Under the pieces are notes generated by a model that was given only the letters and a program-made list of their open reading frames with translations, had not been told where the DNA came from and did no database searches. A stretch of DNA of 64,000 nucleotides from an uncultured Ulvibacter sp. (GTDB lineage Bacteria > Bacteroidota > Bacteroidia > Flavobacteriales > Flavobacteriaceae): positions 124,001-188,000 of the forward strand of contig CALIAF010000031.1 in the NCBI GenBank assembly GCA_938041335.1, given 5' to 3'. Below, piece by piece: positions 25,383 to 33,567 of this stretch (its first letter is position 1; every line of letters begins with the position of its first letter). A program made the position numbers and the translations under genes.

Positions 25383-26792
25383 GTGGATTTAAAAACAGCA
25401 AAATATACGGTTATTGATGTGGAGACAACAGGTGGTGTTGGGCAAGGTAGAATGACCGAAATCTGTATTATTACTATTGATAATATGGTGATTACAGATG
25501 TCTGGTCTTCATTAATAAATCCAGAATCTTACATACCCCGCAATATTACAGCGCTTACAGGTATCACAGATGAGATGGTGGCAGATGCTCCTCGATTTTG
25601 CGATATAGCTGCTATTATAGAAGAAAAAACACGCGATGCTATCTTTGTCGCTCATAATGTAAATTTTGATTTCGGATTTTTAAAAAAGGAGTTTGAATTA
25701 ATAGGCGCTACTTTTTTACGCAAGAAGCTTTGTACGGTGCGATTGTCGCGAAAACTTATTCCTGGGCTTCCTTCGTATAGCCTAAGTAAATTATGTAGAT
25801 CTGTTGGGATTTCCTTAGTAGGAGCGCACAGGGCAGAAGCTGACACTAGGGCCACAACAATATTGTTTTTAAGATTATTAAAGAAAGATGCAGATGCCAG
25901 TTTTGAGGTATTCTCAAAATTTTTAAACAAATCATCTCGAGAAGCAACTTTACCACCACATATTAATTCGGAAGATTTTAATACGTTACCAGAAGCCGCC
26001 GGAATGTATCTGTTTAAAGACAAAAAAGGCAAAATAATATATGTGGGAAAAGCAAAAAATATAAAGAAACGAGTGCTCTCTCATATCTATGCAAAAGTTC
26101 AGAAGTCAATAGACATGTGTGCAGAGACATATCATCTTGATTTTGTGGCAACAGGAAATGAATTATGCGCCTTATTGTTAGAGGCAGATTATATAAGACA
26201 ATTTTACCCAAAATATAACAAAGCCCAAAAGCGGCCTGTAAAAACCTATCAAGTGATATCATACAGAAACAGGATAGGAGTAGAGCAAATTGCTATTGGA
26301 GAAAGCCGAAATGCTACAAATTCTGTATATACTTTATATAATAAAATTTCGGGAATAGAACTTTTAATAAGCCTATGTAAAAAATATAATCTGTGTCCTA
26401 AGTTCTGTGCTTTACAGACCACAAATGAACCTTGTTCACATTATAAAATAACAGATTGTAGCGGAGTATGTTCTGGTCATGAAGCTCCCGATGATTACAA
26501 TAAAAGAGTATTTCAAGCCTTAGATGAACTACAAAATGCGAAAGACACCTTTATCATTAAACAAAAGGGAAGAACAGAAGATGAAATTGCCATTATTTTG
26601 TTAGAAAAAGGCGAATATCAAGGGTATGGGTTTATTGATAAAACAGAAGCCATCACGGACTTCAATGACTTCGGAAATATCATAACTCGCTATAAAAACT
26701 CCTATCACACCACTAAGATTGTAAATGTGTTTATGAAAAAGGAAACTTCTGAAAGATCTATTGTTAGATCTTTAAAAGAGGTTTATAATTAA
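25383..26792 (+). CDS. DEDDh exonuclease fused to GIY-YIG nuclease domain
   Basis: 469 residues from a GTG start. Residues 1-170 are a DnaQ-like 3'-5' exonuclease (DVETTG with D12 and E14, FVAHNVNFDFGFL, HRAEADTRAT). From about 195 comes a UvrC/Cho-like GIY-YIG domain (AAGMYLFKDKKGKIIYVGKA, NIKKRVLSHI) and a C-terminal part with Cys residues (LCPKFC, CSHYKITDCSGVCSGH). Such exonuclease-UvrC fusions are known and are presumed to work in DNA repair. Its last 262 bases recur downstream at 31072. Confidence 0.85.
   Translation: MDLKTAKYTVIDVETTGGVGQGRMTEICIITIDNMVITDVWSSLINPESYIPRNITALTGITDEMVADAPRFCDIAAIIEEKTRDAIFVAHNVNFDFGFLKKEFELIGATFLRKKLCTVRLSRKLIPGLPSYSLSKLCRSVGISLVGAHRAEADTRATTILFLRLLKKDADASFEVFSKFLNKSSREATLPPHINSEDFNTLPEAAGMYLFKDKKGKIIYVGKAKNIKKRVLSHIYAKVQKSIDMCAETYHLDFVATGNELCALLLEADYIRQFYPKYNKAQKRPVKTYQVISYRNRIGVEQIAIGESRNATNSVYTLYNKISGIELLISLCKKYNLCPKFCALQTTNEPCSHYKITDCSGVCSGHEAPDDYNKRVFQALDELQNAKDTFIIKQKGRTEDEIAIILLEKGEYQGYGFIDKTEAITDFNDFGNIITRYKNSYHTTKIVNVFMKKETSERSIVRSLKEVYN
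26491..26752 (+). repeat. Upstream copy of a duplicated 3' gene segment
   Basis: This 262-bp segment is nearly identical to 31072-31332 (one single-base deletion and about ten substitutions by eye). Homology stops exactly at the left edge of a perfect inverted repeat AAAGATCTA-TTGT-TAGATCTTT (26752-26773). Confidence 0.9.
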
Positions 26793-26828
26793 ATGCTAAG
26801 AGCACATATTTATCCTCCTATTATTCTA

Positions 26829-27308
26829 CTAAACTAAATCACCAAACATAGCGTGACATCCTATAAAGGCAATAACCGATAAAATAATACCAATTAAAAA
26901 TATATTAAACGATTTACGGAGTAGCTTAAATTTACGATCAATTGTTTTTCCTAAGTAGTAGGTGTCTTTTGCAATAGTCTTATAAAGTTCGTCACCTTCG
27001 TTCATTAAATTAGTGATATTTTCTACATATTCACTTTCTTCCATATCTTGAAAATTTCCGTAGAACATTAGATTATTAGTTTCACTTTTTCCGTGTACTA
27101 ATTCTGGTCGTGTTGCAAAAATGGCAAAAGCAATAGAGACTAAATTGGTAGCCAATATCATAATAACAGGATAGATAAGATGAGGGTCTGCGCTTAATTG
27201 ACTCATAACCGTTCCTAGTATTAATGATAGAATTAAGGCGTTAATTGAAATTAGAATATTTGATTTTGTATCAATCATAGTGTTTAAGGTATATTGGTTT
27301 TTAGACAA
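26829..27308 (-). CDS. Pycsar-effector-like membrane protein (DUF5706), possibly 5' truncated
   Basis: 159 residues. SNILISINALILSLILGTVM is the first membrane helix, followed by a second (YPVIMILATNLVSIAFAIFA), a cytosolic middle with FYGNFQDMEESEYVE, and a third helix (FNIFLIGIILSVIAFIG). This matches the C-terminal membrane part of Bacteroidota proteins annotated as Pycsar effectors, many of which carry an N-terminal HD domain that is missing here. The start is uncertain: TTG at 27308 or ATG at 27278, and the frame extends only seven codons further up without an ATG. No nucleotide cyclase lies nearby. It follows the giant gene by 82 bp. Confidence 0.65.
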   Translation of the reverse strand: MSKNQYTLNTMIDTKSNILISINALILSLILGTVMSQLSADPHLIYPVIMILATNLVSIAFAIFATRPELVHGKSETNNLMFYGNFQDMEESEYVENITNLMNEGDELYKTIAKDTYYLGKTIDRKFKLLRKSFNIFLIGIILSVIAFIGCHAMFGDLV

Positions 27309-27390
27309 TAACCTAAATAACGTTTCTACCCCTCTTTCAGACCTTGGAGCTACTTTTGCAAGTTTCTTTTTTAACTGTTTTAAAATCTAA

Positions 27391-30300
27391 TTAAAAGGCG
27401 AAACCAAATAATACGGAGATAATACCTCCATCATCACTCGCGTAATAACCCGCATTTAATGTGAATGTTTCTAAACCGCTAATCCAAAAAGACCCACCAA
27501 AATCATTATGCCATTTGTCTGAAGTATCATTTTCTAACCATACTCGTCCATAATCAAACCCACCGCTAATACCATAAGTGCCAGGAAGAATACCACTGCT
27601 GAAGTCACCAATTTTCCATCTAACATCTGAACTTTGAAATGCAGAATACTTACCTATAAAACGTTCTTTTCTATATCCTCTCAAGTTGCTAGCTCCTCCT
27701 AATTGGGCGCCGTGATAGAATTCAAATTCATCGCCTAAAATAGCTTGACCGCCTATTTTTGTGGCAAACACTAGGCTAGCGCTCTTGTTTAATCTATGTG
27801 TTATGGCTAAATGAGGTTGTACATAACCAAAAGAAATAGCTTCATTACCTCCAGCTACATTATCCTTAAATCCAGCGGTAATACCCATATCTAATCCCAT
27901 TGTTGGATAAGCAAGGCTATTTTTGTTTTTAAAACTATAGTTTACTTCAGCACCTGCATAGGTTTGTTGATCAAAAATGGTAGTAGTATCGGGTAGGGTA
28001 TCAATGAACCTTCCTGGCTCATCATTATCAACTTCAAAAGTCTCTATTATTGGCTTGAAATAAAATGAACCCCCATCTCTACCATTCCATATTAATGAAA
28101 CCGCAGCACTTAATTCTCTTATACTTACTCTATTAAAATCAAGTTCCATCACCTCAGAATCATATGCTGTCTCATTTCCGAAGCCAAAAAAGTTTTGAGC
28201 AAAATTTGGACTCGTGTATTTACCTTCTACTCCAAAATTCCATTTATGAAAAATGTTAGAAAATTCTCCTTTGTATGAGAGATCATAACCAGAATTACCC
28301 GTATAATACCCAGCGCTTATACTGTGCTTATAGGTAAACTTATTTCGTTGAAGGCCGTAGTATGTAAAATTATTAATAACTCCTACCTCTAAGCCATCAT
28401 CTGGGTTAAAACCTAGCAAAGGTAATATTTGATTAAAATTATGCTTGACCATTTTGTGATCGTAATTATTTATTTCATAATCATCAACTAACCATTTTCT
28501 AGACTTCTTGTTTACGATTGTATTTTTTTTGCTCTTATAATCATAGAGTTTTACTTTTTTAGTGTTTTTAAAGTCGTACGTATCGTTTTTCTTCCCACCA
28601 ACTATTCTGATTTTGATAAGGTCTTTTCCTTCTCCTTCTACAACAAAAGTATCTTCTCCATCCAAGCCATAAATCCATAACTCTTTGGTAATATCATGAG
28701 TAAATGTTCTATTCAAAATACCTAAATCTTTACGATCTATCTTTATTTTAGTCTCTCCATTAGGAAGGCGTGTTATGGTGAATTCATCAGATTTTTGAGT
28801 TCCAACAATAATTTTAAATTTATTTAAATATTCGTAATATGCTTCAGCTATATCCATTAAATTAGAGCGTCTTCCTTTTAACTTTTCTTTAATGTCACTA
28901 ATTAATTCTCCTCTTATTTCTGGAGGGAAAGACTCAAAAGCGTTATCAATATCTGCATCAGTCAAGTTATCTTGAATATGTTTAGCTTGCTTTTTCCACT
29001 CATCTATACCAGAAGAATTAATAAACATTAAATCTATATGATATGGAGAGTCCGCTAGCCATCTTACACTTCTAATCTCTTCATCATAAGTTTGCATTTT
29101 ACGTAAACTTGGAACCGCACGTGTTAAAAAAGAAATTAATGTACCATCATATCTTGGGAATGCTTGATCCCTATCTCTAGGAATGGGCTTGCAATATGAT
29201 GTTCCATCTTCATCTTCAAATAAAGCCCAACGCCATTGATCCATATGCCTGTCCCAATCTCCTAATAGCATATCAAAAATCCTTGCTCTTATATAAGAAG
29301 GTTCATCAACTACAGTTTTTCCAGATTTATGGATCTCTTGTATAACGTCTGCCGTACTAAGTATATCTTTAGGTTTTCCAAAACTTTCTAAACCAATCTG
29401 TGTGCCTCCTACATGTTCTTCTATCATATAAAGCTCATCCCCAAAATCTTTATTAAATTTTCCTAATGTTTTTTGCTTCGGAATATAATACAAAATTGGA
29501 TTTGTATGATTAATACCTACTGGGCTTGATAGACCACCAATGGCAAATGCGGCATAAGGATTTGATGTTGTGTAAAAATCTGATAAAAATTTATCTATGA
29601 CAGTATTATCAAGTTTGTCGTCTATAAAGGCATCAGGAAAGACATTTGCTTGGAGAAACTTAGTGGTGCTCTTTTTTATAGCACGCATTACAAATTGTTT
29701 CCCATTCTTATCCTCTAATCTCAGTGATTTTGATTGCTGACCTCCACCTCTTTTAACAGGAGAAAGTCCACCCATTAATGTGTCCAATAGAACAACGGGA
29801 ACATTTACATCAGTACCATAAGATGCTCTATAATGTTTACCCCATAGTGTTTCGTACATACCGCTTTTATCTATTTCTTCTTTTGTGTAAATAGAAGCAG
29901 ATTGTCTTTTAGGGTAACTGTCGTTAAAGGTATAAGTTACTGGTTCATTAGATTTATCACCTTGTATGATTTCAGTTTTAAAGATTTCAGTAGAGACACC
30001 ATCTTTTACGCTATAATACTTTACTACTGCAGATCCAGCAGTATCAACTTCTAATTTTGCATAACCGTTTTCGGCTGATCCAAAACCAGATTCACCAATA
30101 TTAGAAACGCTTCTAGTTTTTCCAATAGCTCCACTTATAATTTGTGGCACTCCATCATTTATGTATTGTAAGTTTTTATCTTTTCCCGATACAAAAATGA
30201 TATTATCAACAGATCGACCAATTGTTTTTAACCTGTTTCTTAGCTTTCTATATTCTTTATTACGAAAATCTTGTGCCTTAATCCCACCTACATTGCTCAG

Positions 30301-30924
30301 TAACCCTTGTTTTGTATTTGTTTCAATAGGGTGGTGCAAGGCCGCAATAACTATTTTGCCCTGGGCTTTCTTAATCCTACTTTCAAATTCTAAGAAAAAT
30401 AAAGTTCTATTTTGAATCTCACTATCTTCATTAATATAATTGTCCTCATTCCAATCTTCTAAAAACCATTGTGTATCTACGGTGATTAGAACTATGTTTT
30501 CTGACAGATCTTTATGTTTTATCGCCTCGCCTCCATCGGGATAAAATTTTGAATCACTATTTTTTTGAACATAGTTTTCAATAGATTGAACACCTTTATG
30601 CCCATCAAATTTCCATTCATTTGTTCCAGGTAATAAGTAAGTGTCACCCATAAAAGAAGATAACTTATCTAGTTGAGGCGCAAGGGTGTTTTTGAAATTT
30701 TTGTTTTGAACATTTTCATTCACTGAGTTGCCTAATAATAATAGTATTGAATTATCAGAGTTTTTAGAATCTTTTATAATTTCTGACATTACATCATTTT
30801 GATCTGACGAACCAGTATTACCAATTAAATAAAATGATTGATCAATTTCTTGTCCCAAAACTACGGAACTGGCAAACAAGAAAAAATAGATGCAATTTCT
30901 TTTAAAGCTTTTTAAAATATTCAT
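27391..30924 (-). CDS. Outer-membrane fusion: degenerate metallophosphoesterase, kinase-like middle, Omp85-type barrel
   Basis: About 1177 residues from MNILKSFKRNC (ATG 30924), with signal peptide ending near VLGQ. (1) Residues 25-330 are a calcineurin-like phosphoesterase fold, but the metal ligands look lost: IGNTGSSD for GDxG/H, LLLGNSV for GDNxY, LPGTNEW for GNHDW, VSGKDKNLQ for SGHxHNLQ; only ALHHP is kept. (2) A middle region has LLGDWDRHMDQWRWA and PIPRDRDQAF, like catalytic loops of HipA/Fam20-type kinases. (3) The last 400 residues are a beta-barrel of surface-antigen/Omp85 type (LGGASNLRGYRKERF, final FGFAF). Function unknown. Confidence 0.75.
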   Translation of the reverse strand: MNILKSFKRNCIYFFLFASSVVLGQEIDQSFYLIGNTGSSDQNDVMSEIIKDSKNSDNSILLLLGNSVNENVQNKNFKNTLAPQLDKLSSFMGDTYLLPGTNEWKFDGHKGVQSIENYVQKNSDSKFYPDGGEAIKHKDLSENIVLITVDTQWFLEDWNEDNYINEDSEIQNRTLFFLEFESRIKKAQGKIVIAALHHPIETNTKQGLLSNVGGIKAQDFRNKEYRKLRNRLKTIGRSVDNIIFVSGKDKNLQYINDGVPQIISGAIGKTRSVSNIGESGFGSAENGYAKLEVDTAGSAVVKYYSVKDGVSTEIFKTEIIQGDKSNEPVTYTFNDSYPKRQSASIYTKEEIDKSGMYETLWGKHYRASYGTDVNVPVVLLDTLMGGLSPVKRGGGQQSKSLRLEDKNGKQFVMRAIKKSTTKFLQANVFPDAFIDDKLDNTVIDKFLSDFYTTSNPYAAFAIGGLSSPVGINHTNPILYYIPKQKTLGKFNKDFGDELYMIEEHVGGTQIGLESFGKPKDILSTADVIQEIHKSGKTVVDEPSYIRARIFDMLLGDWDRHMDQWRWALFEDEDGTSYCKPIPRDRDQAFPRYDGTLISFLTRAVPSLRKMQTYDEEIRSVRWLADSPYHIDLMFINSSGIDEWKKQAKHIQDNLTDADIDNAFESFPPEIRGELISDIKEKLKGRRSNLMDIAEAYYEYLNKFKIIVGTQKSDEFTITRLPNGETKIKIDRKDLGILNRTFTHDITKELWIYGLDGEDTFVVEGEGKDLIKIRIVGGKKNDTYDFKNTKKVKLYDYKSKKNTIVNKKSRKWLVDDYEINNYDHKMVKHNFNQILPLLGFNPDDGLEVGVINNFTYYGLQRNKFTYKHSISAGYYTGNSGYDLSYKGEFSNIFHKWNFGVEGKYTSPNFAQNFFGFGNETAYDSEVMELDFNRVSIRELSAAVSLIWNGRDGGSFYFKPIIETFEVDNDEPGRFIDTLPDTTTIFDQQTYAGAEVNYSFKNKNSLAYPTMGLDMGITAGFKDNVAGGNEAISFGYVQPHLAITHRLNKSASLVFATKIGGQAILGDEFEFYHGAQLGGASNLRGYRKERFIGKYSAFQSSDVRWKIGDFSSGILPGTYGISGGFDYGRVWLENDTSDKWHNDFGGSFWISGLETFTLNAGYYASDDGGIISVLFGFAF

Positions 30925-31071
30925 TAGGTTTGGTTTTTGTTGGTGTTTTTTAATAAAAATAATTTCAATAAAATAAGGGATAAGAATATGAATAATGAAA
31001 GATAACACATTGGGACTTCATTAACTAGTTTTGGGCATTCTCCATTGCCCGAAACTTGCATGAAAGAGGCA

Positions 31072-31372
31072 ATGATTACAATAAAAGAGTATTTCAAGCC
31101 TTAGATAAACTACAAAATACGAAAGACACCTTTATCATTAAACAAAAGGGAAGAACAGAAGATGAAATTGCCATTATTTTGGTAGAGAATGGAGAATATC
31201 AAGGGTATGGTTTTATTGATAAAACAGAAGCCATCACGGACTTCAATGACTTCGGAAATATGATAACTCGCTATAAAACTCCTATCACACCACTAAGATT
31301 GTAAATGTGTTTATGAAAAAGGAAACTTCTGACAGCGCTATAATACGATTAAAAGTCGCAGAAAATATTTAG
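31072..31372 (+). pseudogene. Duplicated 3' fragment of the exonuclease/GIY-YIG gene
   Basis: Bases 31072-31332 repeat 26491-26752. A one-base deletion in the AAAAA run near 31278 shifts the frame (stop at 31302-31304 in the first frame), and the original frame then continues to the TAG at 31370-31372 with a different tail. No start or N-terminal domains are present, so it is not a gene. A small GGGCA/TGCCC hairpin (31033-31050) lies just before it. Confidence 0.85.
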
Positions 31373-31409
31373 ATTAACACTTTCTGTTCACTCATTATCA
31401 TTCCCATAT

Positions 31410-31799
31410 TTAATCAATAATAGCAATAGGTTTTTTATCATCACCTACCGCAACAAAAGTAAACAAGCCTGTGACTGCCTTACTACGATCATAACTGTAC
31501 ATATCTTCCATGAAAATATCTACCTGCACGACACAACTGGTGCGTCCTACTTTAGTCACTCGTGCTACTAATTCTACTATGGTGCCTTGTGGGATGGGAC
31601 ACGTAAAATCTATTTTATCTGTAGATACCGTCACTACTTTTTTTCTACTGAAACGTGTGGCGCAAATAAAACTAGCCTCATCCATCATATGCAGTGCAGT
31701 ACCGCCAAAAAGCGTATCATAATGATTAGTAGTGTTAGGAAACACTGCTTTGAAAATTCTGGTTTCGCTTCGTTTTTTAAGTAATTCTAGTTTTTCCAT
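31410..31799 (-). CDS. Acyl-CoA thioesterase (YciA-like hotdog)
   Basis: 129 residues forming one hotdog domain. NHYDTLFGGTALHMMDEASF contains the N...GG..L..D/E active-site pattern of YciA/BFIT-type acyl-CoA thioesterases, and VTVSTDKIDFTCPIPQGTIV is the usual second strand block. It hydrolyses acyl-CoA in the cytosol; chain-length preference cannot be read from sequence. It is divergent from the nitroreductase gene. Confidence 0.85.
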   Translation of the reverse strand: MEKLELLKKRSETRIFKAVFPNTTNHYDTLFGGTALHMMDEASFICATRFSRKKVVTVSTDKIDFTCPIPQGTIVELVARVTKVGRTSCVVQVDIFMEDMYSYDRSKAVTGLFTFVAVGDDKKPIAIID

Positions 31800-31841
31800 A
31801 GGAGCTGATTGTTAAATAAAGACTAACAATCAAAATCGTAA

Positions 31842-31871
31842 TTGTATGATGACTAATTAGCATTATTTTTG
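31842..31871 (+). promoter_or_regulatory. Promoter of the nitroreductase gene
   Basis: TTG (31842-31844), a 19-bp spacer and TATTTTTG (31864-31871) are a textbook Bacteroidota TTG-N19-TAnnTTTG promoter, 19 bp before the ATG. Confidence 0.75.
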
Positions 31872-31890
31872 CATTTCAAAGATACAGATT

Positions 31891-32526
31891 ATGGCTTCGG
31901 AAATTATAGAAAAATTACAATGGCGTTATGCAACAAAAAAGTTTGACGCTAATAAGAAATTGACCAATGAAAAATTAAGCGTTTTAAAGGAGGCTTTTAA
32001 TCTTACCGCAACTTCATATGGTTTACAACCCTTAAAAATGGTAATTGTTTCCGAAGCAAAAATGAAAGAAGCGTTAGTACCCTTGACAATGGATCAAGCA
32101 CAAGTAAAAGACTGTTCTAATGTATTGGTTTTGTGCATAGAAGCTGCAATGACAAGTGAATACATTAAAAAATACTTTAATAAAGTGGAAGACCTCAGAA
32201 AGACACCAAGAGAAATCTTAGCCCCTTTTGAGTCTTTTTTAACGACATCTTTCTCAGAAAAAACCGAGGAAGAAATTTCAAACTGGATGTCTAAGCAAGC
32301 TTATTTAGCAATGGGTAATCTACTTACTGTTTGTGCCTTAGAGAATATTGATGCCTGTCCTATAGAGGGTTTTGTACCCGCTAAATACGATGACTATCTG
32401 GGCCTTAAAAAATTAGGATTAAAGTCTGTGCTCGTCTTGGCCGTTGGTCATCGGGCAGAAGATGATCTATTTGCAGATATGAAGAAGGTGAGGCGCGGCA
32501 TTGATCAAGTTGTGATTGAGATGTAA
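31891..32526 (+). CDS. NfsB-like NAD(P)H-dependent nitroreductase
   Basis: 211 residues of the FMN-binding nitroreductase fold: QWRYATKKFDANKKL at the N-terminus (FMN phosphate contact), TATSYGLQPLKMVIV, AYLAMGNLLTVCALENIDAC, PIEGF, and the end VLAVGHRAEDD...KVRR. It reduces quinones or nitro compounds in the cytosol with NAD(P)H. Single-gene unit with its own promoter. Confidence 0.9.
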   Translation: MASEIIEKLQWRYATKKFDANKKLTNEKLSVLKEAFNLTATSYGLQPLKMVIVSEAKMKEALVPLTMDQAQVKDCSNVLVLCIEAAMTSEYIKKYFNKVEDLRKTPREILAPFESFLTTSFSEKTEEEISNWMSKQAYLAMGNLLTVCALENIDACPIEGFVPAKYDDYLGLKKLGLKSVLVLAVGHRAEDDLFADMKKVRRGIDQVVIEM

Positions 32527-32678
32527 TTAACATCTATTCATTTCTAATAGTGGTAAATAAAAATATATTTTTCTAATATATTTAACAGTTCCATTCTGTT
32601 AATTTTTTGATAATTGGAAAACAAAGTGTCTAGCTTTCGTTTATTTTTGTTAAACAAACATTATTATAATTTTCAATT

Positions 32679-33524
32679 ATGAAATCTTTTACCATCACAT
32701 TTTCTGCACTAATACTCGCATTTTTAATATTTGTATCCTTCAAACCTGCCGTGCAGGAATTTCAAGGGCAAGCTTTTTATTTTTCTAAATCCAAAATGGA
32801 CTTAGGTAGTTGGGGAGCAAGAATGAGTGAAGCACAAAAAAAACAAGTGCAAAGTAGACTTAAGAATAGGTTGCAAAAAACATATGTTTTGAGTTTTAAC
32901 AAAGAAGCATCAGTATTTAAAGAAGAAGACCAAATAGACGCCATAGCTGGAGCTACAGATAGCTGGGGAAATAATTTTTCTCGAGGAGATCAATATAAAA
33001 ATGTTAAAGAAAATAAGCTAGTACAAGACCAAGAGTTCTACGGTAAAAAGTTTTTAGTTAAAGATGAACTTCAAGCAATTGATTGGAAGATGGGCTCAGA
33101 ATCAAAACAAATAGGACAATATATGACTTTCAAGGCAACGGCCTCTATACCAACGTCTGAGTTGACTTGGTATGACTTTTCTTGGAGTGATATAAGTAGA
33201 CCGACAACAGAAGTGAAAACAGATTCTATCCCTGCTGAAGTTAAAGTGCCTGAGGTAAAAATGACCGAAGTTGAAGCGTGGTATACCCTTCAAATTCCAG
33301 TCCGTCACGGACCTGCAGAATATTGGGGTCTTCCAGGTCTTATTCTAGAAGTAAGTGCAGGTAATACTACCATGCTTTGTTCTAAAGTAATACTAAATCC
33401 TGAAGAGACACTTGAAATTGAGCCTTCAGATAAAGGAAAAGAAATTACTAAAAGTGAGTATCAGTCTACCATACAAATGAAAATGACCGAAATGAGGAAT
33501 AATCGAGGAAGAAGAAGAAACTAG
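32679..33524 (+). CDS. GLPGLI family secreted protein
   Basis: 281 residues with an N-terminal signal (SFTITFSALILAFLIFVSF). The family motif appears as EYWGLPGLILEVSAG, after a VRHGPA lead-in; the middle has QAIDWKMGSESKQIGQYMTF as usual in this family. The C-terminus is basic (MRNNRGRRRN). GLPGLI proteins are exported, of unknown function, and normally sit next to a TonB-receptor-like outer-membrane protein, as here (44 bp gap). Confidence 0.9.
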   Translation: MKSFTITFSALILAFLIFVSFKPAVQEFQGQAFYFSKSKMDLGSWGARMSEAQKKQVQSRLKNRLQKTYVLSFNKEASVFKEEDQIDAIAGATDSWGNNFSRGDQYKNVKENKLVQDQEFYGKKFLVKDELQAIDWKMGSESKQIGQYMTFKATASIPTSELTWYDFSWSDISRPTTEVKTDSIPAEVKVPEVKMTEVEAWYTLQIPVRHGPAEYWGLPGLILEVSAGNTTMLCSKVILNPEETLEIEPSDKGKEITKSEYQSTIQMKMTEMRNNRGRRRN

Positions 33525-33567
33525 CCTATCCATCAGATTTTTTTAATCGCTCCCTAAATTACTTTAA

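Noticed and set aside
31056-31304. Separate 82-residue plus-strand gene
   Set aside because: It is a frameshifted duplicate of the 3' end of the exonuclease/GIY-YIG gene, without a proper start or domain.
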